Below are positions 35,517 to 44,179 of a stretch of 64,000 nucleotides of DNA, in pieces. Under the pieces are notes generated by a model. That model ran no database searches, was not told where the DNA came from, and worked only from the letters and a program-made list of their open reading frames with translations. The position numbers and the translations under genes are program-made. Each line of letters begins with the position of its first letter. Position 1 is the first letter of the stretch. This stretch comes from an uncultured Aquimarina sp. (GTDB taxonomy: Bacteria > Bacteroidota > Bacteroidia > Flavobacteriales > Flavobacteriaceae), in assembly GCA_947492105.1 (NCBI GenBank), contig CANLMN010000013.1, forward strand, positions 1 through 64,000, written 5' to 3'.

Positions 35517-35895
35517 TTTTGTTTCAAATTAATGAGTTTATCCTTATTTCACGTATTAGAAAATTTCATGCTATTACTAATTAGCACTATCCTGTTATCT
35601 TCTACTTTATTTTTAACAATAAAATAACATTATGCTATTTCACCAAAAAAAACCTTACACACTACATAACAAGTTTTTACACAAAATTCTAATACAAAAA
35701 GCTTCCCAAAGGTCTGAAAAAATATTCAACTACTTATTGGATATTGCTGTTTTTATGTTTAAGAAGCGTTTTGACAACACAAAAAAACACAGGAACTAAA
35801 TTTTCTTAAAAAAACGGAAAAAGAGCTATAAAATCAAACAAAAAAATTATTCTTGTTGATCTAGAACTATCATTCTATTTTTTAGATATAAGAAC
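35517..35895. other. Intergenic region without recognised features
   Basis: 379 bp, very AT-rich, between two minus-strand genes; oligo-A tracts only. Confidence 0.4.
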
Positions 35896-36627
35896 TCACT
35901 CTCTTCGGAACTCATTCAACACAATAGCAGTAGCCGTAGCCACATTAAGGCTTTCGGTTTCTTTCTTACCATCAAATTGCGGAATTGTAATTCGTTTTTG
36001 GATCAAATGTTCAATCGCCGGAGAAATACCATTTGCTTCATTTCCCATTACAATAATTCCTTGATCAGGCAATTTTTGTTGATAAATCGAAGCTCCATCC
36101 ATAAAGGTTCCATAAACAAGAACCTGCTCTTGCTGAGTTTCCAAAAATGATACTAAATCAACATAATGTAATCGAACTCTCGTAATTGATCCCATTGTAG
36201 CCTGCACTACTTTGGGATTATAGCAGTCTACTGTAGCTTTGGAACAAATCAAATCCGTGACCCCGAACCAATCACAGAGTCTAATAATGGTTCCCAAATT
36301 TCCTGGATCCCTAACATCATCCAATGCTACTAATAAACCATCAATTTGAGGCTTTTGCTCTTTGGGCATTTTGAACACTGCTAAAGCAAGCTGTGGGGTA
36401 TTCAAAAAACTCAATTGCTTTAACTCTTGATTAGAGACCAAAATCATTTTTTGGGCTTCATTTATATCAAATACCTCTTCTGTCGTGTACAGTGTATGTA
36501 ATATCATTCCTGCATCTAAAAGCTCAGATATCGTTTTTTTGCCCTCAGCAACGAATAAGCCGTGCTGCTTTCGGTACTTTTTTTGATGTAAACTCTGTAT
36601 TAATTTTTTTTGGCTTTTGCTAACCAT
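35896..36627 (-). CDS. TrmH/SpoU-family RNA 2'-O-methyltransferase
   Basis: About 243 aa from the ATG at 36627 (MVSKSQKKLIQSLHQKKYRK); the open frame to 36702 would run through the divergent tamL promoter and is unlikely. N-terminal substrate-binding domain (GLFVAEGKKTISELL), then the SPOUT knot with LDDVRDPGNLGTIIRLCDWFG (motif 1), VMGNEANGIS (motif 2) and ETESLNVATATAIVLNEFRR (motif 3). It methylates ribose in rRNA or tRNA; the site is unknown. Divergent from tamL with 32 bp between starts. Confidence 0.9.
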   Translation of the reverse strand: MVSKSQKKLIQSLHQKKYRKQHGLFVAEGKKTISELLDAGMILHTLYTTEEVFDINEAQKMILVSNQELKQLSFLNTPQLALAVFKMPKEQKPQIDGLLVALDDVRDPGNLGTIIRLCDWFGVTDLICSKATVDCYNPKVVQATMGSITRVRLHYVDLVSFLETQQEQVLVYGTFMDGASIYQQKLPDQGIIVMGNEANGISPAIEHLIQKRITIPQFDGKKETESLNVATATAIVLNEFRRE

Positions 36628-36645
36628 ACAAATAGTGTATTTTTG
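36616..36645 (+). promoter_or_regulatory. tamL promoter (TTTG-N18-TATTTTTG)
   Basis: TTTG (36616-36619), 18 bp, TATTTTTG (36638-36645). Transcription would start near 36652, giving a leader of only about 8 nt before the GTG at 36660. The -33 box overlaps the first codons of the divergent methyltransferase gene. Confidence 0.6.
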
Positions 36646-36659
36646 AACCCGGTGTAACC

Positions 36660-39209
36660 GTGAAAAACTTCTTATTGAAACAGCTTTTAGCAAAAATATC
36701 ATTTATTCTAGGAATTTTCCTCCTGATAGCATCTTGTAATACTGTTAAAAATGTTAGTGATGATAAATATCTGCTCACTAAAAATGAAATTTACCTTGAC
36801 AGTATCAAAACAAACAAGAGCTTGCTAGAGGAACAATTGTACCAAAAGCCTAATACGAATCTTATTGGAATACCCTTACGCTTAAACATCTACAACTTAG
36901 CCCGCAAAAATCGAGACAGTCTTTTTGATCAATGGCTGTACAAACAACCAAATCGCGAAAAGCGATTAATAACATTGCTTTCTAAAAAACAAGTAGATCG
37001 TATGCGAGAATCTGTTATCAATTTTAATAACTGGCTCAAAACCACAGGAGAGGCTCCTACCATTATTGATTCACTCAAAACAGAACGATCTATCAAACGT
37101 TTAGAATCTTATTATTGGAATAATGGCTGGTTCAATGTATCTGGAGATTACAAAACAATTCATAGTGGAAAAAAAAGGGCAAAACTGAACTATTACATCA
37201 AAAAAGGACTACACTACACTGTCGATAGCATCAAAACTACTATAGCGTCAAAAGTAGCAGATTCTATATATCAACTCCATAGCGATAAATCTCAAATCGT
37301 TTCGGGTAAGCGCTACCAGACTATCGATTTTGAGAATGAACGTAGTCGGATTTCCAAAATTTTTAGAAATTCTGGCCTCTATCATTTTGACCAAGATTTT
37401 ATCAAATTTGAAGCTGATACCGTAAATACGAACCACAAAGTTCATATTGATTTTCAAATTGTCAATCGTCCAGTTACCAATGGAGACTCTACAGTTCGTA
37501 TACCCTACAAAGTTCACAAAATAAGCAAAGTCAATGTGATCACTGACGGAAACCACAAAAACGATCAAAAAAAATTCAGAGACAGTGCATACTTCGAAGG
37601 CTACAAACTCTTCAGTTACGATCAATTACGTTTTCGCCCAAAGGCACTTACAGACGTAATTTCGATACGTCCAAACACAATTTATAGTGACAAGGATCGA
37701 TCACTCACCTATAATCAGGTGAACAACTTACGGATGTTCAAATATCCCAGTATTCGCTATCAAACAGACCCCCAAGATCCGAATGGCACAGATTTGATTG
37801 CGAACATTCTATTGACACCTCTCAAAAAATATGGCGTAAGTTTTGATTTTGATCTTTCTACATCTACCATACAAAAATTCGGAATTGGTTTTGGAGGCTC
37901 TTTACTTACTCGTAATGTATTCAGAGGAGCAGAAATTTTGGAACTTTCGGGTAGAGGAAGTATTGGATCCTCTAGAGATCCAATGCAGGAGGATACTAGG
38001 TTTTTTAATATTACAGAAATTGGAGCTGACCTAAAACTAACTGTTCCAAGGATCTTGTTCCCTCTTAATACAGACTGGGTTATTCCCAAATCCATGTCTC
38101 CACTTACCGCAATGAGTATTGGCCTCAACACCCAACAAAACATAGGCTTGGATAAGCAAAATGTTACAGCCGTCTTTAATTATAACTGGAAATCTAGTAG
38201 TCGATCTACGAACCTGTTAGATTTTTTCAATATCCAATATGTTCGAAATCTTAATACCGAAAACTATTTTAATGTCTATGGCACATCATTAACCAATCTA
38301 GAAAACATCGCCAACACATTACCAAATGGAACATTAGCATCTCCTCTGACTGCACAAAATGCTGATAATTTTATTGCTGATATAGAAAATGGAAATTTGA
38401 ATGCTTTTCTAAGTTCCGATCAAAAACAACAAGTTGCTAACATCAAAGAACGTAAAGAACGACTGACAGAAGACAATCTAATATTCACAACTAATTTTAC
38501 TTACTTACGCAATAGCAAAAAAAACCTCTATGATGAAAACTATTCTCGATTAAGGGTCAAACTAGAGCTTGCTGGTAACCTTCTTTCTACCATAGCCAAG
38601 GCTTCTAATATAGAACGAAATTCTAACAACCGGTATGATCTTTTTGGTGTTGAATTTTCTCAATATATAAAAACCGAAATCGGCTACATCAAACACTTTG
38701 ATCTTGGCTATAGAAATGTTTTTGCGGTACGAGCTTTTGGTGGAGTTGCCATACCTTATGGCAATGCAAATAGTATTCCATTTGCCCGAAGTTTTTTTGG
38801 TGGTGGTGCTAATGACAATAGAGGTTGGCAAGCCTATGACCTAGGTCCTGGAAGTAGTGGTGGTCTGAATGAGTTTAATGAAGCAAACCTAAAATTAGCT
38901 TTTAATATAGAACATCGCTTTAATATTGCAGGATCGCTTTATGCAGCCTTTTTTGCTGATATTGGCAATATCTGGAACATCTCTGATAATGAAGAGGAAA
39001 AAACTGCAACATTTGACGGTATTTCGGATCTGGGAGAGTTGGCTGTGGGAAGTGGTTTTGGCCTTCGTTATGATTTTAGCTTTTTTATCTTTCGTTTAGA
39101 CTTAGGGTTCAAAACACACGACCCTGCGCGTAATGCGGACAATCGCTGGTTCAAGGGATACAATTTTTCTGAAGTGGTATACAATATAGGTATCAACTAT
39201 CCATTTTGA
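36660..39209 (+). CDS. tamL: TamL-type BamA/TamA family outer-membrane assembly lipoprotein
   Basis: 849 aa with GTG start. Lipoprotein signal (KISFILGIFLLIASCN) is unusual for an Omp85 protein but typical of TamL of Bacteroidota. Then come POTRA-like domains (about 30-330) and a C-terminal beta-barrel with surface-antigen features: FGIGFGGSLLTRNVFRGAEIL, ARSFFGGGANDNRGWQAYDLGPG (the conserved RGF/RGW-type loop-6 motif), SGFGLRYDFSFFIFRLDLGFK and the final strand ending NYPF. Probably inserts or exports outer-membrane or surface proteins with TamB. Divergent from the methyltransferase gene. Confidence 0.88.
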   Translation: MKNFLLKQLLAKISFILGIFLLIASCNTVKNVSDDKYLLTKNEIYLDSIKTNKSLLEEQLYQKPNTNLIGIPLRLNIYNLARKNRDSLFDQWLYKQPNREKRLITLLSKKQVDRMRESVINFNNWLKTTGEAPTIIDSLKTERSIKRLESYYWNNGWFNVSGDYKTIHSGKKRAKLNYYIKKGLHYTVDSIKTTIASKVADSIYQLHSDKSQIVSGKRYQTIDFENERSRISKIFRNSGLYHFDQDFIKFEADTVNTNHKVHIDFQIVNRPVTNGDSTVRIPYKVHKISKVNVITDGNHKNDQKKFRDSAYFEGYKLFSYDQLRFRPKALTDVISIRPNTIYSDKDRSLTYNQVNNLRMFKYPSIRYQTDPQDPNGTDLIANILLTPLKKYGVSFDFDLSTSTIQKFGIGFGGSLLTRNVFRGAEILELSGRGSIGSSRDPMQEDTRFFNITEIGADLKLTVPRILFPLNTDWVIPKSMSPLTAMSIGLNTQQNIGLDKQNVTAVFNYNWKSSSRSTNLLDFFNIQYVRNLNTENYFNVYGTSLTNLENIANTLPNGTLASPLTAQNADNFIADIENGNLNAFLSSDQKQQVANIKERKERLTEDNLIFTTNFTYLRNSKKNLYDENYSRLRVKLELAGNLLSTIAKASNIERNSNNRYDLFGVEFSQYIKTEIGYIKHFDLGYRNVFAVRAFGGVAIPYGNANSIPFARSFFGGGANDNRGWQAYDLGPGSSGGLNEFNEANLKLAFNIEHRFNIAGSLYAAFFADIGNIWNISDNEEEKTATFDGISDLGELAVGSGFGLRYDFSFFIFRLDLGFKTHDPARNADNRWFKGYNFSEVVYNIGINYPF

Positions 39210-39530
39210 GAAACATTACATACTCCATGCATATACTCCATAAAAAAACAATTTATTTGTACGACACATCTTTTGTCATCTAGTCTTACATCATTATAAT
39301 AAATTATTATCCCCTGGTATCATCTCCGTTTTCTAGCATCCCAAAAAACGAATCACCTAGAGCCACATAATACTGTTATCAGTCATTTTTTGGCCACAAA
39401 ATATAGCTATGGAGCATAATCTTCTCCAAAAATTAGCACTAATTTGTTCTTATAGGCACCACTACAACGTTTGAACATTCACACTTCTTACTTAAGTCCT
39501 AAGTTGTGCAAAATTTTCTTTAATATTTTA
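39210..39530. other. Intergenic region before fbaA
   Basis: AT-rich, no gene or repeat recognised; ends in the fbaA promoter. Confidence 0.4.
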
Positions 39531-39538
39531 GTATTTTT
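39531..39538 (+). promoter_or_regulatory. Candidate -7 box for fbaA
   Basis: TATTTTTG fits TAnnTTTG, 26 bp before the ATG at 39565. Confidence 0.5.
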
Positions 39539-39564
39539 GTGACTTTATTTATCAAAAACTAACT

Positions 39565-40632
39565 ATGAGTTACAATATAAAACCTGGTGTCGCAACAGGC
39601 GACGAAGTACAAGAACTTTTTAATCATGCTAAAGAAAAAGGCTATGCAATGCCTGCTGTAAACGTCATCGGATCCAATACGATCAATGCCGTTTTGGAAA
39701 CTGCTGCCGCACTGAACTCTCCTGTGATTATACAGTTCTCTAATGGTGGAGCACAATTCAACGCTGGAAAAGGGTTATCCAATGAAGGACAAAAGGCTGC
39801 TATTGCTGGAGCTACAGCTGGAGCAAAACACGTTCACCTAATGGCCGAAGCTTATGGTGTACCTGTTATTTTGCACACAGATCATTGTGCAAAAAAATTA
39901 CTTCCTTGGATTGATGGTCTTTTGGATGCTGGAGAAGCTTTTTTCAAAGAAACCGGAAAGCCATTATATAGTTCTCATATGATTGATCTTTCTGAAGAGC
40001 CTTTGGAAGAAAACATAGAAATTTGCAAGAAATACCTAGAACGCATGAGTAAAATGGGTATGACATTGGAAATAGAATTAGGAATTACTGGTGGAGAAGA
40101 AGATGGTGTTGACAACAGTGATGTTGATGATTCTAAACTATACACACAGCCTGAAGAAGTAGCATACGCCTATGAAGAATTAAGCAAAGTAAGTGATAAG
40201 TTTACGGTTGCTGCTGCCTTTGGAAATGTACATGGAGTCTATAAGCCAGGTAATGTAAAATTGACCCCAAAAATTTTGAAAAACTCGCAAGAATTCATTT
40301 CAGAAAAATACGGCGTAGAACATAATCACATAGACTTTGTATTCCATGGTGGTAGTGGTTCTACGGTAGAAGAAATCCGAGAAGCTATTGGATATGGAGT
40401 TATCAAAATGAACATTGATACCGATTTGCAATTTGCTTTTTGCGAAGGTATCCGTGATTACATGACAGGAAAAATTGACTTCCTAAAAACCCAAATTGGT
40501 AATCCAGAAGGATCTGAAGAGCCAAACAAAAAATATTATGATCCAAGAAAATGGCTTCGAGAAGGTGAAGTTACATTCAAAAGTCGATTAAAAAAGGCTT
40601 TCGAAGATCTAAATAATATCGATACACTTTAA
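39565..40632 (+). CDS. fbaA: Fructose-bisphosphate aldolase, class II
   Basis: 355 aa, class IIA size. Zinc ligands in ILHTDHCAKKLLPW (near 110), ELGITGGEEDGVDNS, AAFGNVHGVYKPGNV and VFHGGSGST. Cleaves fructose-1,6-bisphosphate in glycolysis and makes it in gluconeogenesis. Single gene with own promoter and a strong terminator. Confidence 0.96.
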   Translation: MSYNIKPGVATGDEVQELFNHAKEKGYAMPAVNVIGSNTINAVLETAAALNSPVIIQFSNGGAQFNAGKGLSNEGQKAAIAGATAGAKHVHLMAEAYGVPVILHTDHCAKKLLPWIDGLLDAGEAFFKETGKPLYSSHMIDLSEEPLEENIEICKKYLERMSKMGMTLEIELGITGGEEDGVDNSDVDDSKLYTQPEEVAYAYEELSKVSDKFTVAAAFGNVHGVYKPGNVKLTPKILKNSQEFISEKYGVEHNHIDFVFHGGSGSTVEEIREAIGYGVIKMNIDTDLQFAFCEGIRDYMTGKIDFLKTQIGNPEGSEEPNKKYYDPRKWLREGEVTFKSRLKKAFEDLNNIDTL

Positions 40633-40650
40633 AGAAAACATATTATAACC

Positions 40651-40688
40651 AAAAGACTAAAACTCTATTAGAATTTTAGTCTTTTTTG
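40651..40688 (+). terminator. fbaA terminator
   Basis: Stem AAAAGACTAAAA / ATTTTAGTCTTTTTT with 10-nt loop, 18 bp after the stop. Confidence 0.8.
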
Positions 40689-40691
40689 TTA

Positions 40692-40699
40692 TACTTTTG
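40692..40699 (+). promoter_or_regulatory. Candidate -7 box for accD
   Basis: TACTTTTG fits TAnnTTTG; leader of about 100 nt before the ATG at 40808. Confidence 0.4.
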
Positions 40700-40807
40700 C
40701 TATTCACCATAACTATTGTGATTTTCAAAAAACTACCTCTAGAAACAAAAAACGGTTTCAAAAAATAGTTTTTTCAGAAAACCAATATAGCGTATAAAAG
40801 ACTTGAT

Positions 40808-41674
40808 ATGGCTTGGTTTAAAAGAACTCAAAAAGGAATACAAACTGCTACTGAGGACAAAAAAGATGTACCCAAAGGATTATGGTACAAATCCCCTACA
40901 GGAAAAATTGTCGATGCAGAACAATTAGAAAAAAACTTTTTTGTCAGTCCAGAAGATGGATATCATGTACGAATTGGTAGTAAAGAATATTTTGATATTT
41001 TATTTGATGACAAATTCAAAGAGTTGGACAAAAATCTAGTTTCCAAAGATCCTTTGAAATTTGTTGATACCAAAAAATACACAGATCGCCTGAAACAGGC
41101 TAACGAAAAAACAAAACTTAAAGATGCAGTTCGTACTGCGGTAGGAAAATCCAACGGAAATGACTTAGTTGTAGCATGTATGGATTTTACCTTTATAGGA
41201 GGTTCTATGGGTAGTGTCGTTGGAGAAAAGATTGCTCGAGCAGCAGATTACTCCCTCAAGCACAATATCCCATTAATGATTATTTCCAAATCTGGTGGTG
41301 CCAGAATGATGGAAGCAGCATTATCCTTGATGCAATTAGCAAAAACCTCTGCAAAATTAGCACAACTAGCAGATGCAGGAATTCCTTACATCTCGCTATG
41401 TACAGATCCTACAACGGGAGGTACTACTGCTTCTTTTGCTATGTTAGGAGATATTACTATCGGTGAACCTGGAGCACTAATAGGGTTTGCTGGTCCCCGC
41501 GTAGTTAGAGATACTACCGGAAAAGAACTCCCTGAGGGATTTCAAACTGCAGAATTCTTAAAAGAACACGGTTTTCTTGACTTTATAGTTCCTAGATCAG
41601 AATTAAAGAAAAAAGTAAATCTATATTTGGATCTTATTCTTAATAGACCTGTATCTAACACCGTATTATCTTAG
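40808..41674 (+). CDS. accD: Acetyl-CoA carboxylase carboxyltransferase subunit beta
   Basis: 288 aa, normal length. The carboxyltransferase core is intact: [63 protein letters not shown] and [22 protein letters not shown]. It transfers the carboxyl group to acetyl-CoA in fatty-acid synthesis, together with AccA. The N-terminal zinc ribbon is degenerate: where other AccD have two CPxC pairs, this one reads [11 protein letters not shown] and [14 protein letters not shown] with no Cys. Single gene with terminator. Confidence 0.95.
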   Translation: MAWFKRTQKGIQTATEDKKDVPKGLWYKSPTGKIVDAEQLEKNFFVSPEDGYHVRIGSKEYFDILFDDKFKELDKNLVSKDPLKFVDTKKYTDRLKQANEKTKLKDAVRTAVGKSNGNDLVVACMDFTFIGGSMGSVVGEKIARAADYSLKHNIPLMIISKSGGARMMEAALSLMQLAKTSAKLAQLADAGIPYISLCTDPTTGGTTASFAMLGDITIGEPGALIGFAGPRVVRDTTGKELPEGFQTAEFLKEHGFLDFIVPRSELKKKVNLYLDLILNRPVSNTVLS

Positions 41675-41708
41675 TCAAAACACATTATTTCTTACCAATA
41701 AAAATTAC

Positions 41709-41744
41709 AAAAAGGTGTCTGATTTACTCAAGACACCTTTTTAT
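41709..41744 (+). terminator. accD terminator
   Basis: Perfect stem AAAAAGGTGTCT / AGACACCTTTTT with loop of 10, 34 bp after the stop. Confidence 0.85.
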
Positions 41745-41795
41745 TTACCTTCTTTTTTCGTTTTGAAAATCCTGTTTTATGTTTTGACCCCTATT

Positions 41796-41946
41796 ATACC
41801 AAATTAGCTATATAATGTACGCATATAGCCTTGTTCTTTTTTCGTATAAATACCCTGTTCATATATTGCATAGCTAAAGCTATGCAATAGCATCACGGTT
41901 TTTTTTAGATAAAGAAATAACAGTGTCATTAATAGGAACGCCTATA
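41796..41946 (+). repeat. Dispersed repeat family M, copy 2
   Basis: TATACCAAATTAGCTATATAATG, then TACCCTGTTCATATATTGCA, an internal hairpin GCATAGCTAAAGCTATGC and AATAACAGTGTCATTAATA. Compare 53841-53998 and 57257-57415. Non-coding. Confidence 0.65.
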
Positions 41947-41979
41947 ACTAAATTGAAATTATTACACAGCGATCTAGAC

Positions 41980-42013
41980 AAAAAAAGGCTATCTTTTCAG
42001 ACAGCCTTTTTTT
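41980..42013 (-). terminator. Terminator of the first M43 protease gene
   Basis: Stem AAAAAAAGGCT / AGCCTTTTTTT extended by TC/GA around loop; 61 bp beyond the minus-strand stop at 42074. Confidence 0.75.
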
Positions 42014-42073
42014 GTTTCTTCAATCTCTACGATTAAAAAAACGAGGAGAACACTCCTATCCTTCCACTAATGA

Positions 42074-43801
42074 TTATTCTATCATAATAGCTTTAGAAAC
42101 AATCTGATCATTAAATACTACTTTAACAATATAGATTCCTGTTTTCATGGTACTAAGATCTAACACCTCTACCCTACTATTTATAGATCCATTTTGAACT
42201 ACTTGTCCAAGAAGATTCGTTACACTATAATAGACACCAGTTCTTGATCCATCAACTGAGATATTCAACTTTCCGTTGACCACAGGATTAGGGAACATTT
42301 TTACTTCAGCAATTAGATTCAAAGGTGGACTTACTGCTTCACTTATTACTCTTTCTGAAACTCTATTACTACCACAAGCTCCAAGATTCGTCCATCTAAA
42401 AAACTCTCTTTCATACAAGAAGCCTTGAAATGTTACAAGATCACCTACATCATAAAAAATAGCAGGATTATAAGGCTCAACACCTTCACAAATATCATTA
42501 CTCTCACTTATTATCACCTCTACACTATTCGAAAAACCAGAAGTATTCCCTGCAGCATCAATTGCACGAACAGTAAACAGATACGTTTCTCCAGCTGTTA
42601 ACTCTGTAATTCTAGTTTGAGTTTCTACTACTCCAACCAACTTCGTATTTCCAGAGAACACTTCATACCCAACAACACCAACATTATCCGTTGATTCGCC
42701 CCATGCCAAATCAACACTTGTTTCTGTTTGCCCTGTAACCGACAGCGTTCCTGGGATAGATGGTACTTGATCATCTGTTGGATTTGGATCCGGATTTGGA
42801 GTTCCTCCTCCTGAACATTTGGTTGAATTTGCCAGACGAGCTCTAACACCATTTCCTAGCAATATAGCACGCATCCTAGCTTTTTGACCACTTGTAAAAA
42901 GGTTCATACAAGCATCATCACTATAATCCATATAATTCTCATACATATCACGTTCGTCATTTGCACCAGACCCACATGAATTTGTACTTGGAGAAGGACA
43001 ACCGGTATTAGATCTTCCTGCTAATGGTGTATCTGCAACAAAATCATCACCTCCGCAATCAGTGTCTCCCCAAATATGACGTAAATTCAAAAAGTGTCCA
43101 ATTTCATGCGTAGTTGTTCTTCCTAAGTCAAATGAATTGGACAGAAAAAAATCATCCCCTTTGGCTGCACTTCCAAAAAACTGAGGACTCATAACCACTC
43201 CATCAGTACTAGGATCTCCACCAGGGAACTGGGCATATCCCAACAGTGTTTGCCCGCTACTATTAACTCCAATATTACCTACCCACATATTCAGGTATTG
43301 TGAAGTATCCCAAGCCGTTATCCCTCCTCTAGAATTGAATTTGATATCATTACTTGATCCCCATTGATCCCTATTCGTTTGTTTTCGAATAATTCCATTT
43401 GTTGGATTCCCATTAGGATCTACTGTAGCCATACAAAATTCTATTTGTATATCTGCTTCTCTATCCGACCAATCGTTAGTTCTATCAGTGTTTTTCAATC
43501 TAAAATCTTCATTTAAGACTTCCATTTGAGACATAATCTGTGCTTCACTGATGTTTTGCTGCTCTGTCTTCCAGAGTACATGCACAACAACAGGAATGGT
43601 AATAATATCTCCATCGATTACCTTTCCTGCACGAGCTACTTTTTGAGCGGTATTTCTCTCAATTGCGGCCATTTTTGCAACCAAACTGGGGTCTTTTGCC
43701 TGCATTGCTGCAAGGTTTTGCATCGTTGCACATTCACGTTTTTGGGCAAATAGGGCAGTCCCTATCAAGCACCAAAGTACTAAAAATACTGGTTTTTTCA
43801 T
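42074..43801 (-). CDS. Secreted M43 (pappalysin-type) zinc metalloprotease with T9SS domain
   Basis: 575 aa. Signal peptide KKPVFLVLWCLIGTALFA, pro-region, then an M43 catalytic domain with zinc motif TTHEIGHFLNLRHIWGD near residue 235, a downstream CGGDD and the Met-turn region YENYMDYSDD. Then a fibronectin type III domain (VPSIPGTLSVTGQTETSVDLAW ... EVIIS), a short chitin/cellulose-binding-like module (NPAIFYDVGDLVTFQGFLYE) and a type IX secretion C-terminal domain (MFPNPVVNGKLNISV ... GIYIVKV). An exported protease, likely for polymer or protein degradation. Paralogue at 44180. Confidence 0.9.
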   Translation of the reverse strand: MKKPVFLVLWCLIGTALFAQKRECATMQNLAAMQAKDPSLVAKMAAIERNTAQKVARAGKVIDGDIITIPVVVHVLWKTEQQNISEAQIMSQMEVLNEDFRLKNTDRTNDWSDREADIQIEFCMATVDPNGNPTNGIIRKQTNRDQWGSSNDIKFNSRGGITAWDTSQYLNMWVGNIGVNSSGQTLLGYAQFPGGDPSTDGVVMSPQFFGSAAKGDDFFLSNSFDLGRTTTHEIGHFLNLRHIWGDTDCGGDDFVADTPLAGRSNTGCPSPSTNSCGSGANDERDMYENYMDYSDDACMNLFTSGQKARMRAILLGNGVRARLANSTKCSGGGTPNPDPNPTDDQVPSIPGTLSVTGQTETSVDLAWGESTDNVGVVGYEVFSGNTKLVGVVETQTRITELTAGETYLFTVRAIDAAGNTSGFSNSVEVIISESNDICEGVEPYNPAIFYDVGDLVTFQGFLYEREFFRWTNLGACGSNRVSERVISEAVSPPLNLIAEVKMFPNPVVNGKLNISVDGSRTGVYYSVTNLLGQVVQNGSINSRVEVLDLSTMKTGIYIVKVVFNDQIVSKAIMIE

Positions 43802-43837
43802 TTTTGAGTTAGTTTTAATGAATAGTTAATTCATTCG

Positions 43838-43845
43838 CAAATATA
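43838..43845 (-). promoter_or_regulatory. Candidate -7 box for the first M43 gene
   Basis: Minus-strand TATATTTG fits TAnnTTTG, 37 bp upstream of the ATG at 43801. The rest of the gap to 44100 is plain AT-rich DNA. Confidence 0.45.
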
Positions 43846-44101
43846 GATGCATTATATTCAAAGAAATAACCAAAACACTGAATTTACAATAACATTAACA
43901 CAAAAAACCTTTGTTTTTTTGAAGAAAAACAAATGCAATAATTTTGTTTTACAAAAAAGAGAAAAAACACCCCTAAATAAACATAATACACTAATAAAAA
44001 GAACGTTATACTAAATTAATCACAAAATAATTTCTCTAACACTTAGACTTGCCCTTAGCTTTTCAAAACCTTTCTATTATTCATATATCCTCCAAAAAAC
44101 A

Positions 44102-44130
44102 AAGGCAACATCTCGTAATGAGATGTTGCC
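44102..44130 (-). terminator. Terminator of the second M43 gene
   Basis: Perfect stem AGGCAACATCTC / GAGATGTTGCCT, loop GTAAT, followed on the minus strand by TTTGTTTTTTGG. Confidence 0.85.
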
Positions 44131-44179
44131 TTTATATCAACATTTACTGCAAAAGAATTAATTCATTTTTTTGAAGTTT

